From: Gallibacterium faecale
GTDB taxonomy: Bacteria > Pseudomonadota > Gammaproteobacteria > Enterobacterales > Pasteurellaceae
Reading direction: 5' to 3'
Length of the DNA stretch: 64,000 bases
Assembly: GCF_027920745.1 (NCBI RefSeq)
Contig: NZ_JAQIBB010000068.1
Location: forward strand, 1-64,000
The translations under genes were made by a program, and so were the position numbers. Numbering within the stretch: the first letter of the stretch is position 1; each line of letters starts with the position of its first letter. This document shows positions 42,818-51,909 of this stretch, one piece after another. The notes under the pieces were generated by a model that worked only from the letters and a program-made list of their open reading frames with translations, was not told the DNA's origin and did no database searches.

Positions 42818-44143
42818 ATGGCGCGTTCACAATGGGGATCTCGCTTGGGCTTTATTTTGGCTTCAGCTGGGTCAGCAATTGGTCTTGGGGCAGTATGGAA
42901 ATTTCCTTATGTTACTGCGACACAAGGTGGCGGTGCATTTTTATTAATTTATCTTTTTATTTGCTTAACTCTAGGCTTAATTTTGATGTCCACAGAAATG
43001 GCAATCGGGCGAGCAACACATCTTGGACCTATTGGTGCATTTCGGAAATTAGGCAATAAGAAATGGACAATTATTGGCATTATGGGGGTATTAGTCGCAT
43101 TTCTGATCCTCTCGTTTTATAGTGTGGTGGGCGGCTGGACGGTTGCTTATCTTGTTAAGGCGGTAACGGGTGGTATTGCGAACTCGACGGATCCAACTAG
43201 TAACGGTAAGCTTTTTACTGATTTTATTACCAATCCTTTGCAACCATTAATCTATCATTTTATCTTTGGCTTTTTAACGCTATTTACGGTGGTATCAGGG
43301 GTAGAAAAAGGCATAGAACGTATCTCTAAATATTTAATGCCAATTTTATTAATTCTTATGTTGGTGCTAATTGGTCGTGCAATTTCTCTGCCTGGTGCGA
43401 TAGAGGGAATTAAATTTTTCTTACTGCCTGATTTTAGCAAAATTACCGGAACAACTTGGTTAGAGGCATTAGGTTTAGCCTTCTTCTCTTTATCACTAGG
43501 TATTGGGATTATGATTACTTATGGTTCGTATGTTGGGCCTGAAGCAAAATTGGTTAGCTCTTCTGTTTGGGTTATCTTATTAACATTATTAACCTGTATT
43601 TTATCAGGATTAATGGTATTGCCAGCAGTTTTTGCATTTGGCTTTGAACCGGGTGCTGGTCCAGGTTTAACCTTTATTACAATGCCAGCTGTGTTTGCGA
43701 GTATGCCATTTGGGCATTTATTAGCGAGTTTGTTTTTTGCATTGTTGTTGGTTGCGGCATTAACATCATCCATTTCATTATTGGAAGTTCTAGTGAGTTT
43801 CTTGATTGATGAGTTCAAATTACATCGCTTAAAAGCGGGGATCATCTCCTTTGCCTTATTCTTCTTATTAGGGGTAACGGCCTCGCTTTCTTTAGGTGAT
43901 TGGAGTGGTTATACCATTTTTGGTTACAACATTTTCGATGCCTTAGACAAATTAACGCAAAACATCTTAATGCCTTTAGGTGAGATCTTCTTAACCTTAT
44001 TTGTTGCTTGGTGGCGTTGGGATAAGATTAAAGTGCAACTTGGTGCAGCGAATTCAGGTTGGTTAGTATTATTGCGTTTAGCCTTGGGTGTGATTATTCC
44101 ATTGATTATTTTTGCGATCTTCTTACAAGGGATTCTTGGTTAA
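42818..44143 (+). CDS. Sodium-dependent transporter of the NSS (SNF) family
   Basis: The 441-residue protein opens with the NSS signature (WGSRLGFILASAGSAIGLGAVWKFPY), where the unwound helix 1 binds sodium and substrate, and has about 11 membrane helices. Bacterial NSS members such as LeuT, MhsT and TnaT import amino acids; the substrate here is not predictable. The nearby amidohydrolase could process an imported compound, but three hairpins and a terminator separate the two genes. Confidence 0.9.
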   Translation: MARSQWGSRLGFILASAGSAIGLGAVWKFPYVTATQGGGAFLLIYLFICLTLGLILMSTEMAIGRATHLGPIGAFRKLGNKKWTIIGIMGVLVAFLILSFYSVVGGWTVAYLVKAVTGGIANSTDPTSNGKLFTDFITNPLQPLIYHFIFGFLTLFTVVSGVEKGIERISKYLMPILLILMLVLIGRAISLPGAIEGIKFFLLPDFSKITGTTWLEALGLAFFSLSLGIGIMITYGSYVGPEAKLVSSSVWVILLTLLTCILSGLMVLPAVFAFGFEPGAGPGLTFITMPAVFASMPFGHLLASLFFALLLVAALTSSISLLEVLVSFLIDEFKLHRLKAGIISFALFFLLGVTASLSLGDWSGYTIFGYNIFDALDKLTQNILMPLGEIFLTLFVAWWRWDKIKVQLGAANSGWLVLLRLALGVIIPLIIFAIFLQGILG

Positions 44144-44149
44144 AAATAA

Positions 44150-44214
44150 TTCCAATAAAACGGTTGAGTTTTGTTGGAATACTCTTTATACTGCCCCTCC
44201 AGTGCCTACACTGG
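44150..44214 (+). other. Two tandem hairpins after the NSS transporter gene
   Basis: TTCCAATAAAAC (44150-44161) pairs with GTTTTGTTGGAA (44168-44179) at 11 of 12 positions including one G-U pair. CCAGTG and CACTGG (44199-44214) form a second, 6-bp stem. Neither has a U-run. With the terminator at 44313-44342 they fill the 262-nt gap before the amidohydrolase; I see no gene there. Confidence 0.4.
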
Positions 44215-44312
44215 AAAGATAGAAATGCAAAGTTATACAACAAACAGAATGGAAAAAGCGGTTTACTCACAAGTGGTAAAATTAAGCCCATTATTGTTTG
44301 TTATTTATTTTT

Positions 44313-44342
44313 AAAAATCCTCATTATTGAGGATTTTTTTTT
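44313..44342 (+). terminator. Intrinsic terminator before the amidohydrolase gene
   Basis: AAAATCCTCA and TGAGGATTTT form a 10-bp stem with loop TTAT, followed by further T residues. It ends 63 nt before the amidohydrolase start codon. It may end the transporter transcript or act as an attenuator for the downstream gene. Confidence 0.85.
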
Positions 44343-44405
44343 GCCTGCAATTTACCTTCCAGAGTGATGTTTACTTAAATTAACTGCAAAACTGGAGCAA
44401 TTTCG

Positions 44406-45395
44406 ATGAACCATATTCGTACCTTTAAGGCCTATGTGCGTGATGAAATTATTAAAAAAGGCGGTTGGGTAAATTCTCATGCTCATGCTGACCGTGCATT
44501 TACAATGACACCAGAAAAAATGCATATTTATCATAATAGTAATTTGCAGCAAAAATGGGATTTAGTTGATGAAGTGAAACGTAATTCTTCAGTAGAAGAT
44601 TATTATGCACGTTTTAGTCAAGCGATTGAGTTGATGATTTCACAAGGGGTGACGGCATTTGGTACATTTGTTGATATTGACCCAATTTGTGAAGATCGCG
44701 CAATTATCGCTGCACATAAAGCCAGAGAAGTATATAAAAATGATATTGTGCTGAAATTTGCCAACCAAACCTTAAAAGGTGTAATTGATCCCGTAGCAAA
44801 ATATTGGTTTGATCTTGGTTCAGAGATGGTTGATATCATTGGTGGGTTACCGTATCGAGATGAATTAGATTATGGTAAAGGCCTTGAAGCAATGGATATC
44901 TTAATGGATAAAGCCAAATCATTAGGTAAAATGCTGCACGTTCACGTCGATCAATTTAATACCCCAAAAGAAAAAGAAACAGAACAGCTTTGTGATAAAT
45001 CTATTGAGCATGGTATGGAAGGGCGAGTAGTGGCGATTCATGGTATTTCCATTGGTGCTCATTCTCGAGAATATCGTTATCAACTCTATGAAAAAATGCG
45101 TAAGGCAAAAATGATGATGATCGCTTGCCCAATGGCGTGGATTGATAGTAACCGTAAAGAAGACTTAATGCCTTTCCATAATGCACTGACACCAGCAGAT
45201 GAAATGATTCCAGAGGGGATTACGGTTGCGATTGGTACTGATAATATTTGTGACTATATGGTGCCATTATGTGAAGGTGATATGTGGCAAGAGTTGAGCC
45301 TACTTTCTGCGGGGTGCCGTTTTCCACATTTAGAAGCGATGGTGGATATTGCGAGTGTGAATGGTCGTAAGGTATTAGGTTTAGAGCCTTATTGA
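44406..45395 (+). CDS. Amidohydrolase-superfamily metal-dependent hydrolase (cytosine-deaminase-like)
   Basis: The 329-residue protein has the metal ligands of the amidohydrolase superfamily: His25 and His27 in NSHAHAD, His180 in HVHVDQ, His212 in AIHG and Asp279 in IGTDNI. The pattern is closest to the cytosine deaminase/CodA-like branch, but the protein is shorter than CodA and lacks the N-terminal composite beta domain, so the substrate is unknown. It seems to be a single-gene unit beside an NSS transporter. Confidence 0.82.
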   Translation: MNHIRTFKAYVRDEIIKKGGWVNSHAHADRAFTMTPEKMHIYHNSNLQQKWDLVDEVKRNSSVEDYYARFSQAIELMISQGVTAFGTFVDIDPICEDRAIIAAHKAREVYKNDIVLKFANQTLKGVIDPVAKYWFDLGSEMVDIIGGLPYRDELDYGKGLEAMDILMDKAKSLGKMLHVHVDQFNTPKEKETEQLCDKSIEHGMEGRVVAIHGISIGAHSREYRYQLYEKMRKAKMMMIACPMAWIDSNRKEDLMPFHNALTPADEMIPEGITVAIGTDNICDYMVPLCEGDMWQELSLLSAGCRFPHLEAMVDIASVNGRKVLGLEPY

Positions 45396-45480
45396 TAGTT
45401 GTATAAAGTAAAAATATGGGGTGGTTGTTAATTGGTGTTATCAGTCAGAGCCTAGTTTTTTATAAAAAGGATAATTTTTT

Positions 45481-46405
45481 ATGTGTACATTAATGCAGAA
45501 AGATGTGTTAATTGAATTAGTAGCAAATGCTCAAGCCATTGTCACTAAATGTGTTGATGTAAATTCGCCTTTAACTGATGATGAAATAAAATTAGGTAAG
45601 ATTAGAGATTTCCTTTATAGCACTTCTCCAGAAGATATTTCTTACACATCACTTATTAATGAAGTAAGAACTATTCAACAAAAATTTGAACCTCAAAGTC
45701 CGCATGTAGTGAATGATTATGATGTAGATGAAGATGTAGTTGCTCAATTTCCAATGGTCTGGCGTAAAGTATTATCAGAGAGTGCTGTTTCTTCTCAAGC
45801 TCAACCTTATGGCATTTTGTTAGGTGGGCAGCCAGGGGCGGGTAAATCTTATGGCACCATGCAAATCAAAAAACGTTTGCAGAATAATGTGTTAATTATT
45901 AATGGTGATGAATTTAGACCATATCATAGTCAATATCACCAAATTTATAAAAAATATGGTAAAGATGCACCAAAATATACAGCAGATTTTGCTGGGAAAA
46001 TGGTAGGTAAAGTAAGAGATAAAGCAATCCAAGAACGTTTTAATATATTAATTGAAGGTACATTTAGAACGATTGAAACGCCAATTAAAAGAAATCAATA
46101 ATTTTAGGGAATATGGTTACCAAACCGAGATAATTATTTGTACTTGCCCAAAAAATCTGAGTTGGGAAAGTACAGTTATACGAGCAAAAGAACTAGAGTT
46201 AGTTGGGATTCAACCGAGATATGTTGCTAAAGATCACTATGATCTTGTTGTCACAAAATTAGCAGAAAATGTTGAAAAAGTGCTAAAGGAAGCTCAAGTT
46301 TCTCATTTAGAAGTGTACTCTAGAGAGGGTAAGCTATTTGATTCCTATACTGATTCTATAATGAGCTTAGCTGAGTGTATAAATAAAGAATTAAACCGTA
46401 AATAA
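45481..46405 (+). pseudogene. Zeta-type kinase toxin, frameshifted
   Basis: The first frame (45481-46101) has a helical N-terminus of about 100 residues, then a zeta-toxin kinase core: Walker A GQPGAGKS (116-123), NGDEFR with the catalytic Asp143, and IEGTFR. It stops at TAA 46099. The rest of the domain (INNFREYGYQTEIIIC, then WESTVIRAKELE) continues in the +1 frame to 46405. Removing one A from the AAAA run at 46087-46090 restores a 307-residue protein. Zeta kinases phosphorylate UDP-sugar precursors of the cell wall. No epsilon antitoxin gene is adjacent. AGA codons are frequent here, unlike in the neighbours, suggesting transfer. Confidence 0.8.
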
Positions 46406-46440
46406 GTGTTTGAATATGGGAAAATCAGATAAAGTGTAAT

Positions 46441-47643
46441 TCAAACACTTTTTACTTTCCATAAACAAAACAATGCCAATAACGTTAAAACAGAACAAAA
46501 ATAGAACGTATCATAATAGCTATAAGCACCACCAATAAACCCAGCTATTGGACCGCCAACAATCCAGCTACTTTTCGCACTATTAGTAAATAACGTTGTT
46601 GCCGAACCTAATTGAGATGGCATTAAATCTTGAAAATAGGTCATTCCTATGGAAGCCAAAATACCGATTAAAATGGCGTTTAATAGTTGTAAACAAACTA
46701 ATCCCCAAGTAGAAGTAACGACCAAGAGTAAAGGATAAAAGATTACACCACAGAGTAGAGCAACAATCATTAAGTGTTTTTTGGCAACAAATTTACTTAG
46801 CCAACCGGCAATAATCATCACAGGAATTTCTAATCCAGCAGCAGTTCCCATCAGAAAACCTGCTAAATTTTCAGGCAAATGTAATTGTGTTGTAATGTAT
46901 AACGGCATATTAATCAAATACATACTATTACAACTAAAGATAATGACTAAGGTTAAAGAGAGATAAATAACCGATGTTTTATTTTGTTGTGGTGCTTGAG
47001 GTAATGCAGTCGTTTTTGTACTTTTTTGTTGTGTGTCATTAAGTGGTGGTAAGAGAAAACGTCCGCAACATCCACTTAATAGAAATGTTGCCGCACCAAT
47101 TAAAAAGAGAAATGTGAATCCTTTATTAATGGCTAACCAGAAAGCCAATGGCGGGCCAATAATCCACGCTAAAGAAATTTGTGCCCGCATAATCGACATA
47201 AACATCACAGTTTGGCGTTGTTTACGATTAGCATATTCACGGGCAAAAGCGAAAATTTGTGGATTAGACGCTGATCCTAAACCAAAGAGTGTGACTGCTA
47301 GGGTGAGCAGTACCCAATAGTTACGGCTATATGCAAAAATGACATATCCGCCTGCTGCCATAATGCAGCATAACAAAATTAACCAACGGCGATCAGCGAG
47401 TCGATCTGAATAAAAACCGATGACTTGCCCTAATACAATGCCAACTAATGCATTTACAGCAAAGAAAATCCCCACAGCAAAAGATGAAACTTGTACTTCT
47501 TTGGCTAAAAAAAGGCTCATCACGGGGAGTTGAAAAGCAGAACCTATACCGGTTAAGAAAGCCATAAATAGAAAAGCAAAAGTCACTCTTTTCAATGTAG
47601 TTGGTGTAGTATTTTGTGTTGTCGCTGTTGATGTTGGTGTCAT
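46441..47643 (-). CDS. MFS sugar efflux transporter (SetA/SetB-like)
   Basis: The 400-residue protein has 12 membrane helices and resembles the E. coli sugar exporters SetA/SetB (GSAFQLPVMSLFLAKEV, VNALVGIVLG, then SDRLADRRWLI). Set proteins export sugars and sugar phosphate analogues. I placed the start at ATG 47643; a longer in-frame start at 47673 is possible, and the ribosome-binding site (AGGGG) is distant. It is convergent with the zeta pseudogene and 62 nt downstream of fba. Confidence 0.85.
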   Translation of the reverse strand: MTPTSTATTQNTTPTTLKRVTFAFLFMAFLTGIGSAFQLPVMSLFLAKEVQVSSFAVGIFFAVNALVGIVLGQVIGFYSDRLADRRWLILLCCIMAAGGYVIFAYSRNYWVLLTLAVTLFGLGSASNPQIFAFAREYANRKQRQTVMFMSIMRAQISLAWIIGPPLAFWLAINKGFTFLFLIGAATFLLSGCCGRFLLPPLNDTQQKSTKTTALPQAPQQNKTSVIYLSLTLVIIFSCNSMYLINMPLYITTQLHLPENLAGFLMGTAAGLEIPVMIIAGWLSKFVAKKHLMIVALLCGVIFYPLLLVVTSTWGLVCLQLLNAILIGILASIGMTYFQDLMPSQLGSATTLFTNSAKSSWIVGGPIAGFIGGAYSYYDTFYFCSVLTLLALFCLWKVKSV

Positions 47644-47705
47644 AATAAAATAGCCCCTGCGGAACAGGGGCAAACAGATTAATTATTAAGAAAAGTGTTT
47701 ATTGA

Positions 47706-48788
47706 TTATAAAACGTCACGGCAGTTTAAGTCGTGGTAAGCTTCTTCTAAACGAGCAACCATTGACTCTTCACCTTTACGTAACCATACACGTGGATCGT
47801 AGTATTTCTTATTCGGTGCATCAGGGCCTTCTGGGTTACCTAATTGACCTTGTAAGTAAGCTTCGTTTTTCTTGTAGTATTGTAGGATACCGTTCCAAGT
47901 TGCCCATTGAGTATCAGTATCAATGTTCATTTTTACAACACCGTAAGAAACTGCTTCTTGAATCTCTTCGTGAGTTGAACCTGAACCACCGTGGAATACA
48001 TAAGAAACTGGTTTGTCAGTAGCTAAACCATGTTTTGCTTTAATGTAGTCTTGGCCTTTTTTAAGGATAACTGGAGTAAGTTTTACATTACCTGGTTTAT
48101 AAACACCGTGTACGTTACCGAATGCAGCTGCGATAGTGAAACGTGGGCTAATTTTTGATAATTCAGTATAAACTAAATCGATTTCTTCTGGTTTTGAATA
48201 AAGATCCATTGGGTCACGATCAGAATTATCTACACCATCTTCTTCACCACCAGTAATACCTAATTCCATTTCTAAGGTCATACCGATTTTGTCCATACGA
48301 GCAAGGTATTTTTTACAAATTTCGATATTTTCTTCTAATGGTTCTTCTGAAAGGTCAAGCATATGAGAAGAGAAAAGTGGTTTACCAGTTTCAGCAAAAT
48401 GTTTTTCACCAGCTTCTAATAAGCCATCGATCCATGGAAGAAGTTTTTTCGCAGCGTGGTCAGTGTGTAGAATAACTGGAACGCCATAGTGTTCAGCTAA
48501 TGCATGAACGTGTTTCGCACCAGCAATAGCACCAAGTACATCAGCGCGTTTGCCTTCAGGTAATTTAATGCCTTTACCTGCGTAGAAAGAGGCTCCACCG
48601 TTTGAGAATTGAATAATTACAGGCGCTTTTACACGAGCAGCTGTTTCTAATACTGCATTGACAGAATCTGAGTTTACGCAGTTTACTGCAGGAATCGCAA
48701 AATTCTTTTCTTTTGCAATAGCGAAAACTTTTTGTACTTCATCACCAGTTAATACACCTGGTTTTACGAAATCGAAAATTTTAGACAT
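47706..48788 (-). CDS. fba: Class II fructose-bisphosphate aldolase
   Basis: Fba splits fructose 1,6-bisphosphate in glycolysis and uses zinc. The 360-residue protein has VILHTDHAAKK (zinc His), the LEMELGITGGEEDGVDN block, AFGNVHGVY and the FHGGSGS phosphate motif. Codon use is strongly biased, as for eno. It follows pgk after 62 nt on the same strand, the usual pgk-fba order; the epd gene that precedes pgk in E. coli is absent. Confidence 0.97.
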   Translation of the reverse strand: MSKIFDFVKPGVLTGDEVQKVFAIAKEKNFAIPAVNCVNSDSVNAVLETAARVKAPVIIQFSNGGASFYAGKGIKLPEGKRADVLGAIAGAKHVHALAEHYGVPVILHTDHAAKKLLPWIDGLLEAGEKHFAETGKPLFSSHMLDLSEEPLEENIEICKKYLARMDKIGMTLEMELGITGGEEDGVDNSDRDPMDLYSKPEEIDLVYTELSKISPRFTIAAAFGNVHGVYKPGNVKLTPVILKKGQDYIKAKHGLATDKPVSYVFHGGSGSTHEEIQEAVSYGVVKMNIDTDTQWATWNGILQYYKKNEAYLQGQLGNPEGPDAPNKKYYDPRVWLRKGEESMVARLEEAYHDLNCRDVL

Positions 48789-48850
48789 AGTATTTTCCTA
48801 TTTTAAGTGGAGAAGAGAGAGGGAATTACTCCTCTCTCTAAGAAAGATGA

Positions 48851-50014
48851 TTAACCTTTTGCTCTTTGTTCAAGAATTTCTACTGCTGGTAATACTTTAC
48901 CTTCAACGAATTCAAGGAACGCACCGCCACCAGTTGAGATATAAGAGATTTTATCTGCGATACCGAAAAGATCGATCGCTGCTAATGTATCACCACCACC
49001 TGCGATAGAGAACGCATCACTTTCTGCGATAGCACGCGCAACAATTTCTGTACCTTTACGGAAGTTAGGGAATTCAAATACACCTACTGGACCATTCCAA
49101 AGAATAGTTTTTGCACCACGGATGATTTCAGCGATTGCTTCTGCTGATTCATCCCCTAAATCCATAATTTCTTCATCATCAAGAACTTCAGTTGCTTTTT
49201 TCACAGTTGCTGGTGCAGTTTCAGAGAATTCTTTACCAACACGAACATCAGTTGCTACAGGAATATCGCAACTTGCCATTAAACGTTGTGCTTCAGGAAT
49301 TAAATCTTTTTCATAAAGAGAAAGACCTACATTGTTACCTTGCGCTGCCACGAAAGTATTTGAAATACCGCCTCCCACAACAAGTTTATCAGCGATTTTT
49401 GCAAGAGAATCTAAAACAGTTAATTTAGTTGATACTTTTGAACCACCAACCACAGCAACCATTGGACGTTGTGGATTTTTCAATGCTTTGCCTAACGCTT
49501 CTAATTCGTTAGAAAGTAATGGGCCCGCACAAGCGATAGGTGCGAATTTTGCCACGCCGTGGGTTGATGCTTGCGCACGGTGTGCAGTACCGAATGCATC
49601 CATTACAAACACATTGCAGAGTGCTGCATATTTTTGTGCTAAATCGTCAGCGTCTTTTTTCTCACCTTTGTTAAAGCGAACGTTTTCTAACACAACCAAT
49701 TCATTTGGAGCAACTTCAACGCCATCAAGATAATCTTTTGCTAAACGAACAGGAACATCAAGAAGATCGTTTAGGTAATCTACAACAGGTTGTAAAGAGA
49801 ATTCAGCGTTATATTCGCCTTCAGTTGGACGACCAAAGTGAGAAGTTACCATCACTTTTGCGCCTTGTTCTAATGCTAATTTGATTGTTGGAAGAGATGC
49901 TTTAATACGAGCATCGGAGGTGATTTTGCCATCTTTAACAGGAACATTAAGGTCTGCACGAATAAGAACACGTTTACCTGCAAGATCAAGATCGGTCATT
50001 TTAATTACTGACAT
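48851..50014 (-). CDS. pgk: Phosphoglycerate kinase
   Basis: Pgk makes ATP from 1,3-bisphosphoglycerate. The 387-residue protein has the N-terminal RADLNVPVKDGKI substrate site, SHFGRPTEG, the GGSKVSTKL hinge motif, GPVGVFE and the C-terminal GGGDTLAAI nucleotide site. It heads the pgk-fba unit. The 223-nt gap to the ferredoxin gene contains its promoter region, but no element that I can assign with certainty. Confidence 0.97.
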   Translation of the reverse strand: MSVIKMTDLDLAGKRVLIRADLNVPVKDGKITSDARIKASLPTIKLALEQGAKVMVTSHFGRPTEGEYNAEFSLQPVVDYLNDLLDVPVRLAKDYLDGVEVAPNELVVLENVRFNKGEKKDADDLAQKYAALCNVFVMDAFGTAHRAQASTHGVAKFAPIACAGPLLSNELEALGKALKNPQRPMVAVVGGSKVSTKLTVLDSLAKIADKLVVGGGISNTFVAAQGNNVGLSLYEKDLIPEAQRLMASCDIPVATDVRVGKEFSETAPATVKKATEVLDDEEIMDLGDESAEAIAEIIRGAKTILWNGPVGVFEFPNFRKGTEIVARAIAESDAFSIAGGGDTLAAIDLFGIADKISYISTGGGAFLEFVEGKVLPAVEILEQRAKG

Positions 50015-50237
50015 TTTAAGCCCTCTTAAAAGTTAAATAGGAGTGATTTTTAGATTCAAAAGAATGAAATCATTATAACAGCTCATTGCAATAAAAGCGT
50101 GGTCTAGATCAAATTTATTTTGACTAGTTTCTGATTTATTTTTATAGATAAAATAAATTACTAAAAAAAGCAATTATAAAAATAGAAGGAACCATGTAAA
50201 ATAAGCCACTTTTGCGAACTTACTTCCTTTTAAAATT

Positions 50238-50498
50238 ATGGCGTTATTAATAACAGATAAATGTACCAACTGCGATATGTGCGAACCAGAGTGTCCAAAT
50301 CAAGCGATCTCAATGGGGGATGAGATCTATGTGATCGATCCTGCGTTATGCACAGAATGTGTTGGGCATTATGAAACGCCAACCTGCCAAAAGGTTTGTC
50401 CAATTACAAATTGCATCACAAAAGATCCACTGCATGATGAAAACCAAGATGAACTTTGGGAAAAATTTGTTCTGATTCATCATGCTGAGAAGTTATAA
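50238..50498 (+). CDS. YfhL-family 4Fe-4S ferredoxin
   Basis: The 86-residue protein has two ferredoxin cysteine sets. The first is CxxCxxCxxxCP (CTNCDMCEPECPNQ, about 10-23). The second is the long-insert form CTECVGHYETPTCQKVCP, typical of the YfhL/Alvin ferredoxin family, which binds two [4Fe-4S] clusters. The electron partner is unknown. It stands alone, divergent from pgk. Confidence 0.92.
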   Translation: MALLITDKCTNCDMCEPECPNQAISMGDEIYVIDPALCTECVGHYETPTCQKVCPITNCITKDPLHDENQDELWEKFVLIHHAEKL

Positions 50499-50634
50499 AT
50501 TAGAAAAAAGATAAAAATAACATTTCTTTTTTAGATAAATTCTAACGATTGTTGAAATAATCCGTAAAAGTGTTTGAAAAGGGTAGTGTTTATTGAATAA
50601 TAAGCGCCGTTACTTTTTTGGAAGAGAATTTATC

Positions 50635-51627
50635 ATGAAAAAATCATTTATTTTACAACAACAAGAAATTAGCTTTGTGAAGAACACATTCACAGCAAAA
50701 TTAGCAGAACATTTGGGATTAGTTGAAGTTCAAGGGCCAATCATCAGCCAAGTTGGCAACGGGATTCAAGACAATTTATCAGGTAAAGAGAAAGCAGTAC
50801 AAGTTAAAGTCAAACAGATTGAAGGGGCTGTATTTGAAGTTGTGCATTCATTAGCGAAATGGAAACGCCATACTTTAGGACGTTTTGATTTCAAACCGGG
50901 CGAAGGGTTATTTGTGCATATGAAAGCATTACGCCCAGATGAAGATTCTTTAGATCGTACTCACTCTGTTTATGTTGATCAATGGGACTGGGAACGTGTA
51001 ATTCCAGAAGGATTACGGACTCTGGCTTATTTAAAAGATACTGTGCGTTCGATTTATCGTGCCATTCGTGAAACAGAAGCATTAGTCGAACAACATTTCC
51101 ATATCCCTGCGACTTTACCGAAAGAGATTACCTTTGTTCATTCAGAAGATTTGGTAAAACGTTTCCCAAATATGAGTGACAAAGAACGTGAAAATGCAAT
51201 TTGTAAAGAGCACGGAGCTGTATTCTTAATTGGGATTGGTGGCAAATTATCTGATGGTAAGCCACATGATGTACGTGCGCCTGACTATGATGACTGGACA
51301 ACTGTGTCAGAAGGTGATTACAAAGGTTTAAATGGCGATATTTTAGTATGGAATGAACAACTTGGTACTGCATTTGAATTATCATCAATGGGCATTCGAG
51401 TAGATGAAGCTGCATTACGCCGTCAATTAGCGATTACGGGCGATGAAGACCGTTTACAATTTGCATGGCACCAAGATTTAGTTAACGGCAAATTACCGCA
51501 AACTATTGGTGGTGGGATTGGGCAATCTCGTATGGTAATGTTCTTATTACATAAAAAACATATCGGTGAAGTTCAATCAAGTGTATGGCCACAACAAGTG
51601 TTAGATGAGTTTGAAAACATTCTGTAA
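50635..51627 (+). CDS. asnA: Aspartate-ammonia ligase (asparagine synthetase A)
   Basis: AsnA makes asparagine from aspartate, ammonia and ATP. The 330-residue protein has the family blocks QQEISFVKNTF, GPIISQVGNGIQDNLSG, LRPDEDSLDRTHSVYVDQWDWE (in two overlapping parts) and the C-terminal GGGIGQSRMVMFLL. The start at ATG 50635 has a GGAAGAG ribosome-binding site and gives the E. coli length. It is followed by a strong terminator that isolates it from the fimbrial operon. Confidence 0.96.
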   Translation: MKKSFILQQQEISFVKNTFTAKLAEHLGLVEVQGPIISQVGNGIQDNLSGKEKAVQVKVKQIEGAVFEVVHSLAKWKRHTLGRFDFKPGEGLFVHMKALRPDEDSLDRTHSVYVDQWDWERVIPEGLRTLAYLKDTVRSIYRAIRETEALVEQHFHIPATLPKEITFVHSEDLVKRFPNMSDKERENAICKEHGAVFLIGIGGKLSDGKPHDVRAPDYDDWTTVSEGDYKGLNGDILVWNEQLGTAFELSSMGIRVDEAALRRQLAITGDEDRLQFAWHQDLVNGKLPQTIGGGIGQSRMVMFLLHKKHIGEVQSSVWPQQVLDEFENIL

Positions 51628-51652
51628 CTCAATTTAGTTATTGTTTTGGGTG

Positions 51653-51690
51653 AAAACCGCTTAATTCCTTATGGGATTAAGCGGTTTTTT
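51653..51690 (+). terminator. Intrinsic terminator after asnA
   Basis: AAAACCGCTTAAT and ATTAAGCGGTTTTTT form a long stem around a short loop, followed by T residues. It ends 112 nt before the CRP site of the fimbrial promoter. Confidence 0.9.
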
Positions 51691-51800
51691 CTTACCTATT
51701 GAGTAGCAGAGAGAATATCTTTTCTAAAAATCTTCTTTTTTTACTTTTTTAATATATTGATTTTTATGTGTTTTTTTATTTTTAGCTAATTTTATTAAAT

Positions 51801-51822
51801 TATTGTGAACAAAATCACAAAT
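51801..51822 (+). promoter_or_regulatory. CRP-binding site of the fimbrial operon
   Basis: TGTGA (51804-51808), six bases, then TCACA (51815-51819) match both CRP half-sites perfectly. Its centre is about 65 nt before the predicted transcription start, close to the class I activator position. CRP activation of the fimbrial genes is inferred from this geometry. Confidence 0.75.
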
Positions 51823-51839
51823 TTTCTAATGTAATAAGC

Positions 51840-51870
51840 TTGCCCCCCCCCCCGGAAAATTTTATATACT
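51840..51870 (+). promoter_or_regulatory. Fimbrial promoter spanning a poly-C tract
   Basis: The -10 box TATACT is at 51865-51870. The best -35 is TTGCCC (51840-51845), whose last three bases are part of the C tract. The spacer is 19 nt with the present 11 C; 9 C would give the optimal 17 nt. Change in tract length would therefore alter promoter strength, as known for hif and other phase-variable genes. The start codon of the pilin is 40 nt downstream. Confidence 0.65.
51843..51853 (+). repeat. Homopolymeric C11 tract
   Basis: Eleven consecutive C residues stand out in an AT-rich intergenic region. It is the longest G/C homopolymer that I noticed in the window. Tracts of this length are prone to slipped-strand mispairing, and the position inside the fimbrial promoter spacer gives it a likely function. 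Confidence 0.9.
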
Positions 51871-51909
51871 TTGCGCGCCTATTAACTTATTGAAAGGAAA
51901 TTTACAAAA

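Noticed and set aside
44059..44367. Open frame of about 100 codons over the end of the NSS transporter gene and the gap after it.
   Set aside because: It overlaps a real gene in another frame, runs through two hairpins and a terminator, and has no recognisable protein features.
49122..49733. Several open frames antisense to pgk.
   Set aside because: pgk has strongly biased codon use, which keeps antisense frames open. No ribosome-binding sites or domains support them.
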